A stretch of DNA of 64,000 bases from [Zimmermannella] bifida NBRC 103089 (GCF_001570925.1 NZ_BCSP01000002.1:214955-278954); one strand, 5' to 3'. Counted from the first letter of the stretch, positions 38,281 to 48,064 are shown. Numbers and translations: made by a program. The notes: generated from the sequence alone by a model not told the origin.

Positions 38281-38669
38281 TGGCGAAGCGATATCGCACG
38301 ATTACCGAGCAGCTCGGATCCCTGCTGCTGATTTTTGAGGTGTTCTCGGTCGGGCTTTGTGGGCTGGCGATTTTTGGTTTGCGGGCGCTGCCGGCGTGGA
38401 TTGCACTTGGTGGAGCGGCACTGTTCATCGTGCTGATGCTCGTGGGCGTCTACGTGCTGCGGTTTTCCTGGGGTCGTTGGTACGTGTTGGCGCTGCACCT
38501 CGCTCTGGTGATGGCCGGTCTCGTGAACGGTGCGATGTACGTTGTTGGCGGATTGTTCTTGGCGATTTGGTTGTACTGCATGGTGCGCGGCGGCAAGATT
38601 GATGCTGAGCGTGCACCGGTAATCGCCGAGTACGAACGTGCCCAAGCTGCGGAAAGCTCAAGCAAGTAG
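38280..38669 (+). CDS. DUF4233 membrane protein
   Basis: A 129-aa protein with four hydrophobic helices and a charged C-terminus (residues about 105-129). Family members sit between folC and ndk in many actinobacteria, as here; function unknown. The ATG at 38280 overlaps the folC stop by one base (TAATG), indicating coupling. Confidence 0.88.
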   Translation: MAKRYRTITEQLGSLLLIFEVFSVGLCGLAIFGLRALPAWIALGGAALFIVLMLVGVYVLRFSWGRWYVLALHLALVMAGLVNGAMYVVGGLFLAIWLYCMVRGGKIDAERAPVIAEYERAQAAESSSK

Positions 38670-38720
38670 CGTCGTGTTGAGCCTGTTGCGAACGCGGCCG
38701 GCAGATATTGAGGAGTAGGA

Positions 38721-39134
38721 ATGACTGAGCAGACTCTGGTTCTTGTAAAGCCCGACGGCGTTCGCCGTAACCTGATTGGCGAAGTAATCGCGCGCATCGA
38801 GCGCAAGGGATATTCGATTGTTGACCTGAAGTTTGTGCAGCCGAACGAGTCGCTGCTTCGTGAGCACTATGAGGAGCACGTCGACAAGCCGTTCTTCCCG
38901 TCACTGCTGGAGTTCATGATGTCGGGGCCAATGGTTGCGATTCGTGTTGAAGGTGACCGTGTTGTTGAGGGTTTCCGTTCGCTTGCTGGCGAGACGAATC
39001 CGACGACGGCGGCTCCGGGCACGATCCGTGGTGACCTCGGTCGTGACTGGGGAACCGCTGCAATCGAGAACGTGGTGCACGGTTCAGACTCGACGCTCTC
39101 GGCTGAGCGCGAGCTTGCAATCTGGTTTAAGTAA
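38721..39134 (+). CDS. ndk: Nucleoside diphosphate kinase
   Basis: Transfers the terminal phosphate among nucleoside triphosphates, 137 aa. The phosphorylated histidine is in NVVHGSDS (about residue 117). [18 protein letters not shown] near the start binds the nucleotide. ATG 38721 follows GAGGAG. It ends the ileS-folC-DUF4233-ndk run. Confidence 0.97.
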   Translation: MTEQTLVLVKPDGVRRNLIGEVIARIERKGYSIVDLKFVQPNESLLREHYEEHVDKPFFPSLLEFMMSGPMVAIRVEGDRVVEGFRSLAGETNPTTAAPGTIRGDLGRDWGTAAIENVVHGSDSTLSAERELAIWFK

Positions 39135-39248
39135 CGGTCTGCGCGTCTGACGGCGCGCGAGCGGATACGCATCGGGGTGGTTTGGCTTTGGACAGATCGC
39201 CCCGTTTGCGTTGCGTGCGTTGCTGCTGGGGCACCTGCCGGTCATGGC

Positions 39249-40082
39249 TTATGGCGAGACGAGGTGGATGTCGACCTCCCATTGTTGGAAGGTGAGGGCG
39301 TTTGTGGTGGTGCTGATGGTGCCGGCTACTGGGATGCTGCGGCCGGCTGCATTGACCGTGGCACGGTAGTGGATCGTCGCGGTTGCGCTGTGGGTGGTCT
39401 TTTCGCTGTAGCGATGGCTGGTGTGGGTGTCGGTGAGTTCGGGGACTCCGAGTTCGGCCCAGCTGCCGCCGGGTTCGTACGCGGTTTGGGTGGTGCCGTC
39501 GCCGTAGTTGTAGACGGTGTGGTCGGGCGTGAAGGTGATGGTGACCTGGTGACCGAGGACAGTAGCGTTCTGGGTGTGGCGTTTGGCGTCGGTCCAGAAG
39601 TTGACCGGTCGGCCAAGGATTGCCCAGCCGTTTGGTTCCATGTGCAGGGTTGCGGTGTGGGGTGCGATGTTTGCGAGTGCGCTGACCTGGATGGTGCTCG
39701 GTAGCGGTGGTGGGGCGGGCGCGTCGTTTACCGGCTGAGGGCGTGTGCGGGGGATGCGGCTGACACAGCGTTGCGAGCCCTTGCCGACGAGCGCCTCGCA
39801 ATGCGCATTGGGGTCGGCGGGGGAAGCGGTGAAATCTTCGCCGCCGGCGTCGTTTGTGTTGTCGCTGTTTTCGTCGGATGCGTCATAGCTGCCGCCAGGG
39901 CTTGTTTGCGTATCCGTAATGGTCACGTCCACGGATGTGCCGTCAGTCCCTGCACAAACATCGAACATGAATGTGTCACCCTCACACGGGCTCCCGGACG
40001 CAGGGGTAGTTGGTGCCCAAGGACTGAGCGACGTCAGCAACAGAATGAGTCCTACGACTAGCAGCGACTTGTAGCGGTCCAT
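39249..40082 (-). CDS. Secreted protein of unknown function, PKD-like C-terminus
   Basis: A 277-aa protein with a signal peptide at residues 1-30. An acidic, Asn/Ser-rich segment with several cysteines spans about 33-110, followed by a Pro-rich linker. The C-terminal ~140 residues are strand-rich with DHTVYNYGDGTTQT, which resembles the PKD-fold motif (W/Y-x-FGDG). Its start lies inside the end of the upstream lipoprotein gene (25-base overlap), so the two form an operon. Likely exported and cell-surface associated; the role is not known. Confidence 0.75.
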   Translation of the reverse strand: MDRYKSLLVVGLILLLTSLSPWAPTTPASGSPCEGDTFMFDVCAGTDGTSVDVTITDTQTSPGGSYDASDENSDNTNDAGGEDFTASPADPNAHCEALVGKGSQRCVSRIPRTRPQPVNDAPAPPPLPSTIQVSALANIAPHTATLHMEPNGWAILGRPVNFWTDAKRHTQNATVLGHQVTITFTPDHTVYNYGDGTTQTAYEPGGSWAELGVPELTDTHTSHRYSEKTTHSATATIHYRATVNAAGRSIPVAGTISTTTNALTFQQWEVDIHLVSP

Positions 40083-40615
40083 TTGTCTTTTCCATCAATT
40101 CGCCATTTGCCGTCAGAACCAAGAGACAAACGCACAAGTACTGAAGCGACTTTGCCGGTTCGGTCGCCCCCGACTACGTTCCCCGCTGGGTTAGTCACGT
40201 ACGCCTTGGACAGGTCTATGCATGTGTAGAAGGTGATCTCGTCGGCCGTTACGCCTTGCAATTCGGAATTATGGGATTTCAGCTGACCATGTGCGGTGTA
40301 GTTCTGTTGAGCGTGGTCTCTTAGAGCCGCTCTGTAGTCGGCTAGCGATTCTGTAGTTAGGTCTTCAATAAGTGCCAACTCGTACTCGGGATTGTTGACC
40401 AGGTTCGATTCTGCCGCGAGAAGCGCATCAAACGTCTCTACCCCAATTCGAAGCGCTTCTTCGTCCGACATCAGCGTTGGTGTCGGTGCCGCGCCGTCTG
40501 TGGGGGAGAGCGACGGAACCGTCGTCGCAGCGGTCTGCGTCGCATCCACCGTGCACCCGGTGCATCCGAAAATGATTGCTGCCGCGCTGGCAATCGCTAG
40601 GAACTGTCGTTTCAT
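40058..40615 (-). CDS. Lipoprotein of unknown function
   Basis: A 185-aa protein; the signal ends in the lipobox CTGC at about residue 21. A Thr/Pro linker is followed by a helical part and a C-terminal strand-rich part containing TFYTCIDLS and ending in a cysteine (SRC), possibly a disulfide. The downstream overlap with the PKD-like secreted protein suggests that they act together. No named family recognised. Confidence 0.75.
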   Translation of the reverse strand: MKRQFLAIASAAAIIFGCTGCTVDATQTAATTVPSLSPTDGAAPTPTLMSDEEALRIGVETFDALLAAESNLVNNPEYELALIEDLTTESLADYRAALRDHAQQNYTAHGQLKSHNSELQGVTADEITFYTCIDLSKAYVTNPAGNVVGGDRTGKVASVLVRLSLGSDGKWRIDGKDKWTATSRC

Positions 40616-40715
40616 TCACCCTCCAACAACCAAACTGCAGGGCAAGGTAGCTGATCTAGGCAACGTCGTCACCGAGTTATCCACAGCCATGGAGGGAACC
40701 GCTTGGAGTACGAAC

Positions 40716-40780
40716 TAACCTGCTCAAAATCGCAGTCATGTTGCTCTGGCAGCGATATGAACGCGATTTTGAGCAAGTTA
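40716..40780. repeat. 65-bp palindromic repeat, TAACTTGCTCAAAATCGC family
   Basis: TAACCTGCTCAAAATCGC faces GCGATTTTGAGCAAGTTA with a 29-base middle. It is strikingly similar to the reverse complement of the element at 46043-46107, including much of the middle (GTTATGTTGCGCTC against GTCATGTTGCTCTG). Confidence 0.9.
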
Positions 40781-40807
40781 ATTTGCTGCGAGCTAGGAGC
40801 ACAGGCA

Positions 40808-41668
40808 TCAGGCCGCCATCCGCCCTGGAATGCGGTGTCGTTTCGCCCGAACCATGGCCAAGATCGAAGCCGAGCATCGTTCCCATTCATCTACGACTTC
40901 CCAATAGGTAAAGCGGAGCACCGTAAAGCCCTTGGCCGCCAGGAATCGATCCTTTTCACGGTCTCGCCGAAACTCTGCCTGAGCGCTGTGGTAGGCGAAG
41001 CCATCGACCTCAATCGCCAAGTAGCTGCCAACAAGCGCATCAACTTCGTAGTTCCCGATTCGGGCATGCATTACGTGCTTAAGCCGCATCCCACGCAGAC
41101 GCACGCGAAGCAATGACTCCACTCCCGAGTCAGCGCGCTCGCCCGCAAGCTCCCAGGCCCTCAGCAGCTTGCCTTCGATCGCGCCCAGGCTGAGTTCCAC
41201 GTTGTCACGTCCGATCTGGGCGATCGCGCTGTCAAGAATGGCGACGAGCTCATCCCGCGTACAACATCGTTGGGCGCATCGTATGGCTTCGGTGAACACG
41301 TCAATGCCGTCGAGCGGCAACGGTGTTCCGAGCAGGGTATGTCCGCTGGCGCCAATCAACTGCTTGTACCGGGCGGTACGAACGTGAAGCTCCGAATGAT
41401 GTGGCGTCCAAATTCCGAGGTATTTCAATGCCGAAAGGCACGTGAGTACGCCACCGTGTCGCTTGGCGAGCCCGATCGGGTCGAGGTTGGCAGTATTGGC
41501 GTATATCCCGCGGCGGACGCGTTCCAATGCGCCAACTGAGCAAAGCCGCTCGATGTGACTTCGGCCGATTCCGGCCTGTCCTAGTTGCGCAAACGTGACA
41601 ACGCCGTGCTGCTGCATCAGTAGGACCGTGAGACGTTGGTCGGTGTCGTTCGTGATCTCGCTGGCCAA
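40808..41668 (-). CDS. AbiEi-antitoxin-domain / DUF559 protein
   Basis: A 286-aa protein. Residues 1-55 form a winged-helix-like start of the AbiEi antitoxin type (QQHGVVTFAQLGQAGIGRSHIERLC). The middle part is mixed, and residues about 215-286 are a DUF559 domain with EVDGFAYHS and then RRDREKDRFLAAKGF, the E-x-D and R-D-R pattern of Vsr-like nuclease folds. It is the intact counterpart of the interrupted gene near 32 kb. Such proteins are common as orphan genes in actinobacteria; a defence role is inferred, not shown. A palindromic repeat stands immediately downstream. Confidence 0.82.
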   Translation of the reverse strand: MASEITNDTDQRLTVLLMQQHGVVTFAQLGQAGIGRSHIERLCSVGALERVRRGIYANTANLDPIGLAKRHGGVLTCLSALKYLGIWTPHHSELHVRTARYKQLIGASGHTLLGTPLPLDGIDVFTEAIRCAQRCCTRDELVAILDSAIAQIGRDNVELSLGAIEGKLLRAWELAGERADSGVESLLRVRLRGMRLKHVMHARIGNYEVDALVGSYLAIEVDGFAYHSAQAEFRRDREKDRFLAAKGFTVLRFTYWEVVDEWERCSASILAMVRAKRHRIPGRMAA

Positions 41669-41982
41669 GGTGCCTCCTCCCAGCGTTCAACCCGTGGCAC
41701 CTCATTGGTAGTCGGATTCAGACCGTGCGATTCTTGCGAACCAAAAGTTGTGGATAACTCGGCGTCAGCGGCGGCCTGTGGAAAGGGAGCTCGAGACATT
41801 GTCGAAGCGCGTGCGATAATCTACGAGAGCGCAAAAACGCACAAAGACTTTCGGAGCACCGACTCCACGCCGCACCCTGCGGCAAGGCCAATTACCGGCG
41901 AGCAGAATTCCCGCGGCAGATCCGCGGCCAAGACGGTCTGATGGGAACGCAAACGCGACCATTGGACACTCAGGAGCACCCC
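41669..41982. other. Intergenic region before the RNase E/G gene
   Basis: No supported gene. The frame open from 41941 belongs to the leader of the RNase gene. TTGTGGATAAC occurs at about 41748-41758; similar TTATCCACA words occur at 1099, 32900 and 40678 but do not make a DnaA-box cluster. Confidence 0.45.
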
Positions 41983-44900
41983 GTGACGGTGGAAAACCCG
42001 AATACCGAATCCGCAGAACACAACGAGACGAATCTTTCCTTTAGCGACCAGGCCGCAGCTGCCGAACAGGCTGCGACGCAGGCTACTGGCGACCACCCTG
42101 CTGACGCTCACGAAGGCGACTTCGCTAACGCCGAAGCTCAGAGCAAAGCGAACGAACCTGAAGCGGATGCAGCAGCAATCGCTGACGCCGACGTTGCTGC
42201 GGCCATTGCCGTAGCCGCCACCGCTGAGGCTGACTCGGAGTCGGGACAGGCTGATGAACAGTCCGCGAGCGAATCGGCTGCTGGCGCTGACGCCGCAGCC
42301 GACGCCCCGAGCGACAAGGCTAAGAGCGACAAGCCGAAGATCGACGAGACGAAGGCGGCCGACTCGAAGAACGACGAAACCAAGGCAGACGCCGAGGACA
42401 AGGCTGACGGCACCAAATCTGATGAGAGCAAGGCCGACGACGCTAAGGGCGATGCCGACAAGCGCGACCCGCGCATCCCGGCCGTCATCACCAACCGCAC
42501 CCTATTCTTCCTCGAGCCCGATCTGCCGCCGATGCCCGAGGCGTCGCGCGAACGTCGCAACCGTCGCGACGAGCAGCAGGATGAAGAGCAAGAAGACTCG
42601 CGTGGCCGTCGCGGCCGCCGTCGTGGCCGTCGTGGCAACGCCAAGCAGGAGCAGCCGCAGCAGGACGACACCCGCGTCGAAGAGCACGATGACGAAGAAG
42701 AGGAGATCACCGAGCCACAGGCGGTAAAGGGATCGACTCGCCTTGCTGCCAAGCGTGCCCGTCGTCGCGACAACCGCGACATTGGTCGCCGCCGCACCGT
42801 CGTCACCGAAAGCGAGTTCCAGGCTCGCCGCGAAGCGGTCAACCGCACCATGCTCGTGCGGTCCATGAATAACCGCGTACAGATCGGTGTGCTTGAGGAC
42901 AACGTGCTCGTTGAGCACTACGTTGCCCGCAACGAAGACGTATCGCTTATCGGCAACGTGTACCTCGGTCGCGTGCAAAACGTGCTGCCAAGCATGGAAG
43001 CCGCCTTCGTTGACATCGGCGAGGCGCGCAACGCTGTGCTCTACTCGGGCGAGGTCGACTGGGCCGCATCGGATCTCGGACCGAACCAGCCGCGCAAGAT
43101 CGAGAACGCGCTCAAGCCTGGCGACCGCGTGCTCGTGCAGGTCACCAAGGATCCGGTCGGTCACAAGGGTGCCCGACTGACCAGCCAGATGTCGTTGCCT
43201 GGCCGCTACCTTGTGTACGTTCCCGGCAACACGATGAACGGCATCAGCCGCAAGCTGCCCGAGAACGAACGTGCGCGCCTCAAGAAGATCCTTAAAGAGG
43301 TGCTGCCAGAAGGCGTCGGCGTAATCGTTCGTACGGCCGCCGAAGGCGCCACCCACGAACAGCTGCAGCGCGACGTTGAGCGCCTGATGCGCCAGTGGGA
43401 AGACATCAAGAAGCGTTCGGGTGCTGGCGCCAAGGCGCCGCAGACGCTGCACGCCGAGCCCGACATGCTCATCAAGATCATTCGTGACGTCTTCAACGAG
43501 GACTTCCAGAAGCTGATCATTCAGGGGCAGTCGGAGAGCGACACGATCAAGCACTACTTGGGCCAGGTTGCGCCAGACCTGCTCGACCGCGTCGAGCGCT
43601 ATACCGGCGACGACATTTTTGCGCAGCACCGCGTTAACGACATGATCGAAAAGGCGCTCGCACGCAAGGTGTTCTTGCCTTCGGGTGGTTCGCTCGTGAT
43701 CGACCGCACCGAGGCCATGACGGTGATCGACGTGAACACGGGTAAGTTCGTCGGCTCCGGCGGCAACCTCGAAGAGACCGTCACCAAAAACAACCTCGAA
43801 GCTGCAGAAGAGATCGTCCGCCAGCTGCGCCTGCGTGACATCGGCGGCATCATCGTGATCGACTTCATCGACATGGTGCTCGAATCGAACCGCAATCTGG
43901 TTCACCGCCGCCTGCTCGAAGGTCTCTCGCGCGACCGCACCAAGCACCAAGTTGCCGAGGTCACCAGCCTTGGTTTGGTGCAGATGACTCGTAAGAAAAT
44001 CGGCCTTGGCCTGCTCGAAACGTTCTCGGAACCGTGCAGCAGCTGCCTCGGTCGCGGTGTTCACGTGCACAGCGAGCCCGTATTCCAGGGCGGTCAGTCC
44101 AGTGGCAAGGGCAAGTCGAGTCGCCGCAACCGCAACAACCAGAAGCAGTCGCGTTCGCAGAGCTCGACCCACGAAATCACCGACGATGCCCGCAGCGCGC
44201 TGACGAAGATCGCCGCATCCACGCTTGCCGGTGCCGAAAAGGACGAGTCGAACGACTCGAACGACGCCGCCGAAAAGCTGGCGAAGGCCGTTCAGGTTGC
44301 TGCAGCAGGCAAGTCGGGCAGCGAAGTCCTCGCGGCCGCAGGCGAAGCGCCTGAATCGAACGAGCGTGACTCGCGTGACCAGGAATCGCGCGATAGTGGC
44401 CGCAAGCGTTCGCGTCGCGGCCGTCGTGGTCGTGGCAAGAACCAGGATGCACGCGACGAGCAGCGCAGCAACGGCGAGCAGGGCGAGGGGTCGCGTTCCG
44501 ACCGTGACGCCAACGAGCCCGCGCCGAGCGAGTCGTCTGCTGAGGTCCGAGGCGGTAACCGCACGAACGAACCCGCCACGCAGAACAAGCAAGCCTCCCA
44601 GCACCGCGACACTACGGAGTCGCGCTCGCGGGAAGCACCTGCCGCCCAGCAGCAGGAAAGCTCGGCTGGCCGCAAGCCGCGTCGCCGTCGTGTCAGCACG
44701 GACATGCTGACGGCCGACGCTGGATCCGGCGACGCTGGATCCGGCGACGCCGCGACCGCATCCGAACCAACCCTGCTCGGGCTGGAACTGCCTGAGCCGA
44801 AGCAGCGCCGCGCACGTCATAACACCGATGCATCGGCAACGCTCGCGTCGCTTGACGCAGCGCTGGACCAGATTGCTGGTGGCGGGGCAGATGCCTCGCA

Positions 44901-45093
44901 GGGAAGCTCGGCGGCGCGACAGGCGCCCGCTAAGGAGTCCGCACCAGCGGTGCAGACTCGCGCGGCAGGGGAGGTGGCGCCGGCGGTTTCGGACGCTGCT
45001 GACGTCGCCGCACAGCCGAAGAAGAAGCCGCGCCGTCGTCGCGTGACGACTGGCACGATTTCGACTGAGGCATCGGATACGAACGACGAGTAG
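41983..45093 (+). CDS. rne: Ribonuclease E/G
   Basis: Endoribonuclease for mRNA turnover and rRNA maturation, 1036 aa. The first ~270 residues are low-complexity, with Ala/Asp/Lys-rich and then Arg-rich patches. The S1 domain includes GNVYLGRVQNVLPSMEAAFV. The DNase I-like catalytic part has MTVIDVNTGK and later GGIIVIDFIDM, carrying the metal-binding acidic residues. The Zn-link is CSSCLGRG. The C-terminal ~330 residues are again disordered with Arg-rich boxes (RRGRRGRGK), likely RNA-binding or a degradosome scaffold. I chose GTG 41983 because AGGAG is at 41972-41976; the ATG at 41941 has no such signal. Confidence 0.94.
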   Translation: MTVENPNTESAEHNETNLSFSDQAAAAEQAATQATGDHPADAHEGDFANAEAQSKANEPEADAAAIADADVAAAIAVAATAEADSESGQADEQSASESAAGADAAADAPSDKAKSDKPKIDETKAADSKNDETKADAEDKADGTKSDESKADDAKGDADKRDPRIPAVITNRTLFFLEPDLPPMPEASRERRNRRDEQQDEEQEDSRGRRGRRRGRRGNAKQEQPQQDDTRVEEHDDEEEEITEPQAVKGSTRLAAKRARRRDNRDIGRRRTVVTESEFQARREAVNRTMLVRSMNNRVQIGVLEDNVLVEHYVARNEDVSLIGNVYLGRVQNVLPSMEAAFVDIGEARNAVLYSGEVDWAASDLGPNQPRKIENALKPGDRVLVQVTKDPVGHKGARLTSQMSLPGRYLVYVPGNTMNGISRKLPENERARLKKILKEVLPEGVGVIVRTAAEGATHEQLQRDVERLMRQWEDIKKRSGAGAKAPQTLHAEPDMLIKIIRDVFNEDFQKLIIQGQSESDTIKHYLGQVAPDLLDRVERYTGDDIFAQHRVNDMIEKALARKVFLPSGGSLVIDRTEAMTVIDVNTGKFVGSGGNLEETVTKNNLEAAEEIVRQLRLRDIGGIIVIDFIDMVLESNRNLVHRRLLEGLSRDRTKHQVAEVTSLGLVQMTRKKIGLGLLETFSEPCSSCLGRGVHVHSEPVFQGGQSSGKGKSSRRNRNNQKQSRSQSSTHEITDDARSALTKIAASTLAGAEKDESNDSNDAAEKLAKAVQVAAAGKSGSEVLAAAGEAPESNERDSRDQESRDSGRKRSRRGRRGRGKNQDARDEQRSNGEQGEGSRSDRDANEPAPSESSAEVRGGNRTNEPATQNKQASQHRDTTESRSREAPAAQQQESSAGRKPRRRRVSTDMLTADAGSGDAGSGDAATASEPTLLGLELPEPKQRRARHNTDASATLASLDAALDQIAGGGADASQGSSAARQAPAKESAPAVQTRAAGEVAPAVSDAADVAAQPKKKPRRRRVTTGTISTEASDTNDE

Positions 45094-45134
45094 CTCGTTC
45101 GCACAGCTCGTGGCAGATTCGGCACGCGGGGCGC

Positions 45135-45164
45135 TTGACGCTGTGGCACCGATTCGGCTAAAGT
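45135..45164 (+). promoter_or_regulatory. Probable promoter of rplU-rpmA
   Basis: TTGACG (45135-45140) and TAAAGT (45159-45164) are 18 bases apart. The leader of about 130 bases before rplU contains small GC-rich hairpins and could carry autoregulation. Confidence 0.6.
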
Positions 45165-45301
45165 TGGTCGCTGTTGCACGTTTATGACGCACCGCGGCCG
45201 ATGCCGCGAGTTGCCCCGCGTGCCGGGACACGTAGATCCGGTTAATCCGGGAAATTCGTTCGCTTGCTCTCACGAGTGAGCACAGAGAAAAGGTAACTGA
45301 A

Positions 45302-45610
45302 GTGGTATTCGCAGTAGTGCGCGCCGGCGGTCGTCAGGAGAAGGTCGAGGTCGGTTCGGTAGTAACCATGAACCGCGTCGTCGCTGACGACAACGGCAAG
45401 GTAACCCTGCCCGCGGTGATGCTCGTTGACGGTGACACTGTCACCACCGACGCTGAGAAGCTCGCCAAGGTCACCGTGTCGGCTGAGGTCCTCGAAGACC
45501 TCCGCGGCCCCAAGATCCGTATCCAGAAGTACAAGAACAAGACCGGGTACAAGAAGCGTATTGGCCACCGCCAGGAGCTTACCCGCGTCAAGATCACTGA
45601 CATCAAGTAA
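45302..45610 (+). CDS. rplU: 50S ribosomal protein L21
   Basis: A 102-aa ribosomal protein. It opens [17 protein letters not shown] and ends with the [16 protein letters not shown] basic region that binds 23S rRNA. The start is GTG 45302, with an AAAAGGT SD. It is paired with rpmA 18 bases downstream, as nearly everywhere in bacteria. Confidence 0.97.
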   Translation: MVFAVVRAGGRQEKVEVGSVVTMNRVVADDNGKVTLPAVMLVDGDTVTTDAEKLAKVTVSAEVLEDLRGPKIRIQKYKNKTGYKKRIGHRQELTRVKITDIK

Positions 45611-45628
45611 TCCGAGGAGCATTTTCTC

Positions 45629-45886
45629 ATGGCATCAAAGAAGGGCGTGAGCTCGTCCAAGAACGGTCGTGACTCGAACGCAAAGCGCCTCGGTGTGAAG
45701 CGTTTTGCTGGTCAGGAAGTCAACGCCGGCGAGATTCTCGTGCGTCAGCGCGGCACCCGTATCCACCCGGGCGTTAACGTTGGACGTGGCGGCGACGACA
45801 CCCTGTTCGCTCTGTCGACCGGTACGGTCGAGTTCGGCAACAAGGGTACCCGCAAGGTAGTCAACATCGTTTCGGCTGCTGAATAG
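45629..45886 (+). CDS. rpmA: 50S ribosomal protein L27
   Basis: An 85-aa ribosomal protein with its tail near the peptidyl transferase centre. [16 protein letters not shown], then [10 protein letters not shown] and the conserved ILVRQRGT(R)IHPG are visible. There is no N-terminal cleavage extension of the firmicute type. A GAGGAGC SD precedes the ATG. A strong terminator follows. Confidence 0.97.
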   Translation: MASKKGVSSSKNGRDSNAKRLGVKRFAGQEVNAGEILVRQRGTRIHPGVNVGRGGDDTLFALSTGTVEFGNKGTRKVVNIVSAAE

Positions 45887-45947
45887 CCTGAACACGACTT
45901 CGGCAGTGCACACTGCTGAACATATTTCTCAGCGCAAGCTGGCGAAT

Positions 45948-45975
45948 AAGAGGGGCGGAACTCCGCCCCTCTTTT
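45948..45975 (+). terminator. Terminator of rplU-rpmA
   Basis: AAGAGGGGCGGA pairs with TCCGCCCCTCTT, followed by a T run. Confidence 0.92.
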
Positions 45976-46042
45976 CGTTTCATAACTCGCGAACCGCTGC
46001 CGAACCGTGCGGTGAGAGCGCTGCGTTCGAGCCAAGCGGTAG

Positions 46043-46107
46043 TAACTTGCTCAAAATCGCGTTTATGAGGCTGTGAGCGCAACATAACCGCATTTTTGTG
46101 CAAGTTA
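46043..46107. repeat. 65-bp palindromic repeat, second member
   Basis: TAACTTGCTCAAAATCGCG faces TGCATTTTT-type GTGCAAGTTA. It has the same length as the element at 40716-40780 and lies in the opposite orientation. It falls between the rpmA terminator and obgE. Confidence 0.88.
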
Positions 46108-46191
46108 TTGCCCGAACCCGCGTTCACCCTCGAGTGAATTGCCACGATCACGAAGCAAACTAGGTTCGACCCACGACAATAAGGAGTCGCC

Positions 46192-47772
46192 ATGACCACG
46201 TTCGTAGATGAGGTGCGCCTGTATTTGCGCGCCGGTGACGGCGGCAACGGCTGCATGTCGATCAAGCGCGAGAAGTTCAAGCCGCTCGCCGGGCCCGACG
46301 GCGGTAACGGTGGCGACGCCGGTGACATCGTGCTGGTTGCGGACCCGAACGTGACCACGCTGCTCACGTACCACCACTCGCCGCACCAGCGCAGCGAATC
46401 CGGCGGCTTCGGTATGGGCGACTTCCGCAACGGCTCGAAGGGGGCCGACCTCGAGCTGCCGGTGCCGGTCGGTACCGTCGTTCGCGACAGCGATGGTGAG
46501 GTCATCATTGACCTCGACACCCCGGGGCTTCGCTACGTTGCCGCCCAGGGCGGTGTTGGTGGCCTCGGGAACGCAGCGCTTGCAACGAGCAAGCGCAAGG
46601 CGCCAGGCTTCGCGCTGCTCGGTGTTCCCGGAGACGAAGCCGAGATCGTGCTCGAACTCAAGGTCGTGGCCGATGTCGCGCTCGTAGGCTTCCCGAGCGC
46701 CGGTAAGAGCTCCCTGATCGCGGCAATGAGCGCCGCAAAGCCAAAGATCGCCGACTACCCATTCACGACCCTGCACCCAAACCTTGGCGTGGTCGAAGCC
46801 GGCAACCACCGCTTCACGATCGCCGACGTTCCAGGGCTCATCGAAGGCGCCAGTGAAGGCCGCGGCCTCGGTCTTGAGTTCCTGCGCCACGTTGAGCGTT
46901 GCGAAGCGCTGCTGCACGTGCTCGACTGTGCCACGCTCGAACCTGGGCGCGACCCGCTCAGCGACCTCGACATTATCCTGCGCGAACTCGACTCGTACGA
47001 AGTTCCCGAAGGTCAGATTCCGCTTACCGAACGTCCTGCGCTCGTCGCGCTCAACAAGGTTGATGTGCCGGATGCGCGTGAACTCGCAGACTTCGTTCGT
47101 GCCGATCTCGAGTCGCGCGGCTTCCGGGTGTTCGAAATCTCGACCGTCAGCCACGAGGGCCTGCGAGAGCTTGGCTTCGCGTTGGGCGATCTGGTCGAGC
47201 AGGGCCGTGCCGAGCGTGCCGAAGAAACCGACCAGCGTGAACGCATCGTCGTGCGTCCACGCGCTGTCGACAACAAGCCGTTCGAGATCCGCACCGAAGG
47301 CGGTACCTACGGCACGATCTACCGCATCCTGGGCCGCAAACCCGAACGCTGGGTGGCGCAGACCGACTTCGCTAACGACGAAGCTGTGGGCTACCTCTCC
47401 GACCGTCTCGCGAAGCTGGGCATCGAGGATGCGCTGGTCAAGGCCGGTGCGCAGGCAGGGTCAATGGTCGTCATCGGTGCCGGAAACGGCCAGATCTTCG
47501 ACTGGGAACCGACCCTCGCATCCGCTGCCGAAGTCATGACGGCGCACGGAACCGACCCGCGTCTGGAAGAGCGCACCCGCGCCACCCGCGCGGAACGTAA
47601 GGCTGCCTACCACGAGTGGATGGATGCAAAGGCGGCTGCGCGTGAGCAGCTCGAGCAGGAGCGTCGCGCCGGACTTTGGCAGGACGCCGACTTGGTTGCC
47701 GACCAACAACAGCGCGAGGCCGCAGCCGCAGCGAATGCGGATGCGGGCCACGACGACGAGAATGCACGCTAG
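46192..47772 (+). CDS. obgE: GTPase ObgE/CgtA
   Basis: Ribosome-associated GTPase involved in 50S assembly and stress control, 526 aa. The Gly-rich Obg fold ([20 protein letters not shown]) fills about residues 1-158. The G domain has G1 [11 protein letters not shown]3 DVPGLIEGA and G4 NKVD. The OCT domain (about 340-425) and a charged Ala/Glu tail follow. ATG 46192 has AAGGAG upstream. In many relatives proB/proA follow; here a small membrane protein and nadD follow directly. Confidence 0.97.
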   Translation: MTTFVDEVRLYLRAGDGGNGCMSIKREKFKPLAGPDGGNGGDAGDIVLVADPNVTTLLTYHHSPHQRSESGGFGMGDFRNGSKGADLELPVPVGTVVRDSDGEVIIDLDTPGLRYVAAQGGVGGLGNAALATSKRKAPGFALLGVPGDEAEIVLELKVVADVALVGFPSAGKSSLIAAMSAAKPKIADYPFTTLHPNLGVVEAGNHRFTIADVPGLIEGASEGRGLGLEFLRHVERCEALLHVLDCATLEPGRDPLSDLDIILRELDSYEVPEGQIPLTERPALVALNKVDVPDARELADFVRADLESRGFRVFEISTVSHEGLRELGFALGDLVEQGRAERAEETDQRERIVVRPRAVDNKPFEIRTEGGTYGTIYRILGRKPERWVAQTDFANDEAVGYLSDRLAKLGIEDALVKAGAQAGSMVVIGAGNGQIFDWEPTLASAAEVMTAHGTDPRLEERTRATRAERKAAYHEWMDAKAAAREQLEQERRAGLWQDADLVADQQQREAAAAANADAGHDDENAR

Positions 47773-47782
47773 GATGGTGGTC

Positions 47783-48046
47783 ATGATGTTGCTTCCAGTA
47801 GTTCAGGCTGCCGAGATCGTTGAGATCACCCCAGGCCACATGTGGTTCCCGCCGGTTGTTTTCGGTGTTATCACCCTCGTGATCTTCATCGCGCTGCTTG
47901 CAGTAACGTTCTCGTTCCGTAACATGAGCGAAAGCCACCCCGTTAACCCGACCGTAGCTAAGTACGAGCCGGTTGGTCACCCGGGTCACCCGATTGTTGA
48001 GTCCGACGGTAACTCGTCGGCTGGCAGCATCGAAGCTGGCCACTAA
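47783..48046 (+). CDS. Small single-span membrane protein between obgE and nadD
   Basis: An 87-aa protein. A short N-terminal hydrophobic part, then one strong membrane span (about residues 24-45: FPPVVFGVITLVIFIALLAV) and a hydrophilic tail. Proteins of this layout are found at this locus in related actinobacteria; function unknown. Three in-frame ATGs (47774, 47783, 47786) compete; GGTGG at 47776-47780 favours the later two. Confidence 0.75.
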   Translation: MMLLPVVQAAEIVEITPGHMWFPPVVFGVITLVIFIALLAVTFSFRNMSESHPVNPTVAKYEPVGHPGHPIVESDGNSSAGSIEAGH

Positions 48047-48064
48047 GACGCTTTTGAGTCGCTC

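Noticed and set aside
41745..41760. DnaA boxes (TTGTGGATAAC-like) marking an origin
   Set aside because: Single scattered words, no cluster and no dnaA or dnaN nearby.
42502..45273. 923-codon frame antisense to the RNase E/G gene
   Set aside because: It is a by-product of GC-rich codon use; its translation has no family features, while the sense strand encodes clear RNase E/G motifs.
45165..45301. Known L21 autoregulatory leader RNA
   Set aside because: Hairpins can be drawn in the leader but I cannot match them to a described L21 leader motif.
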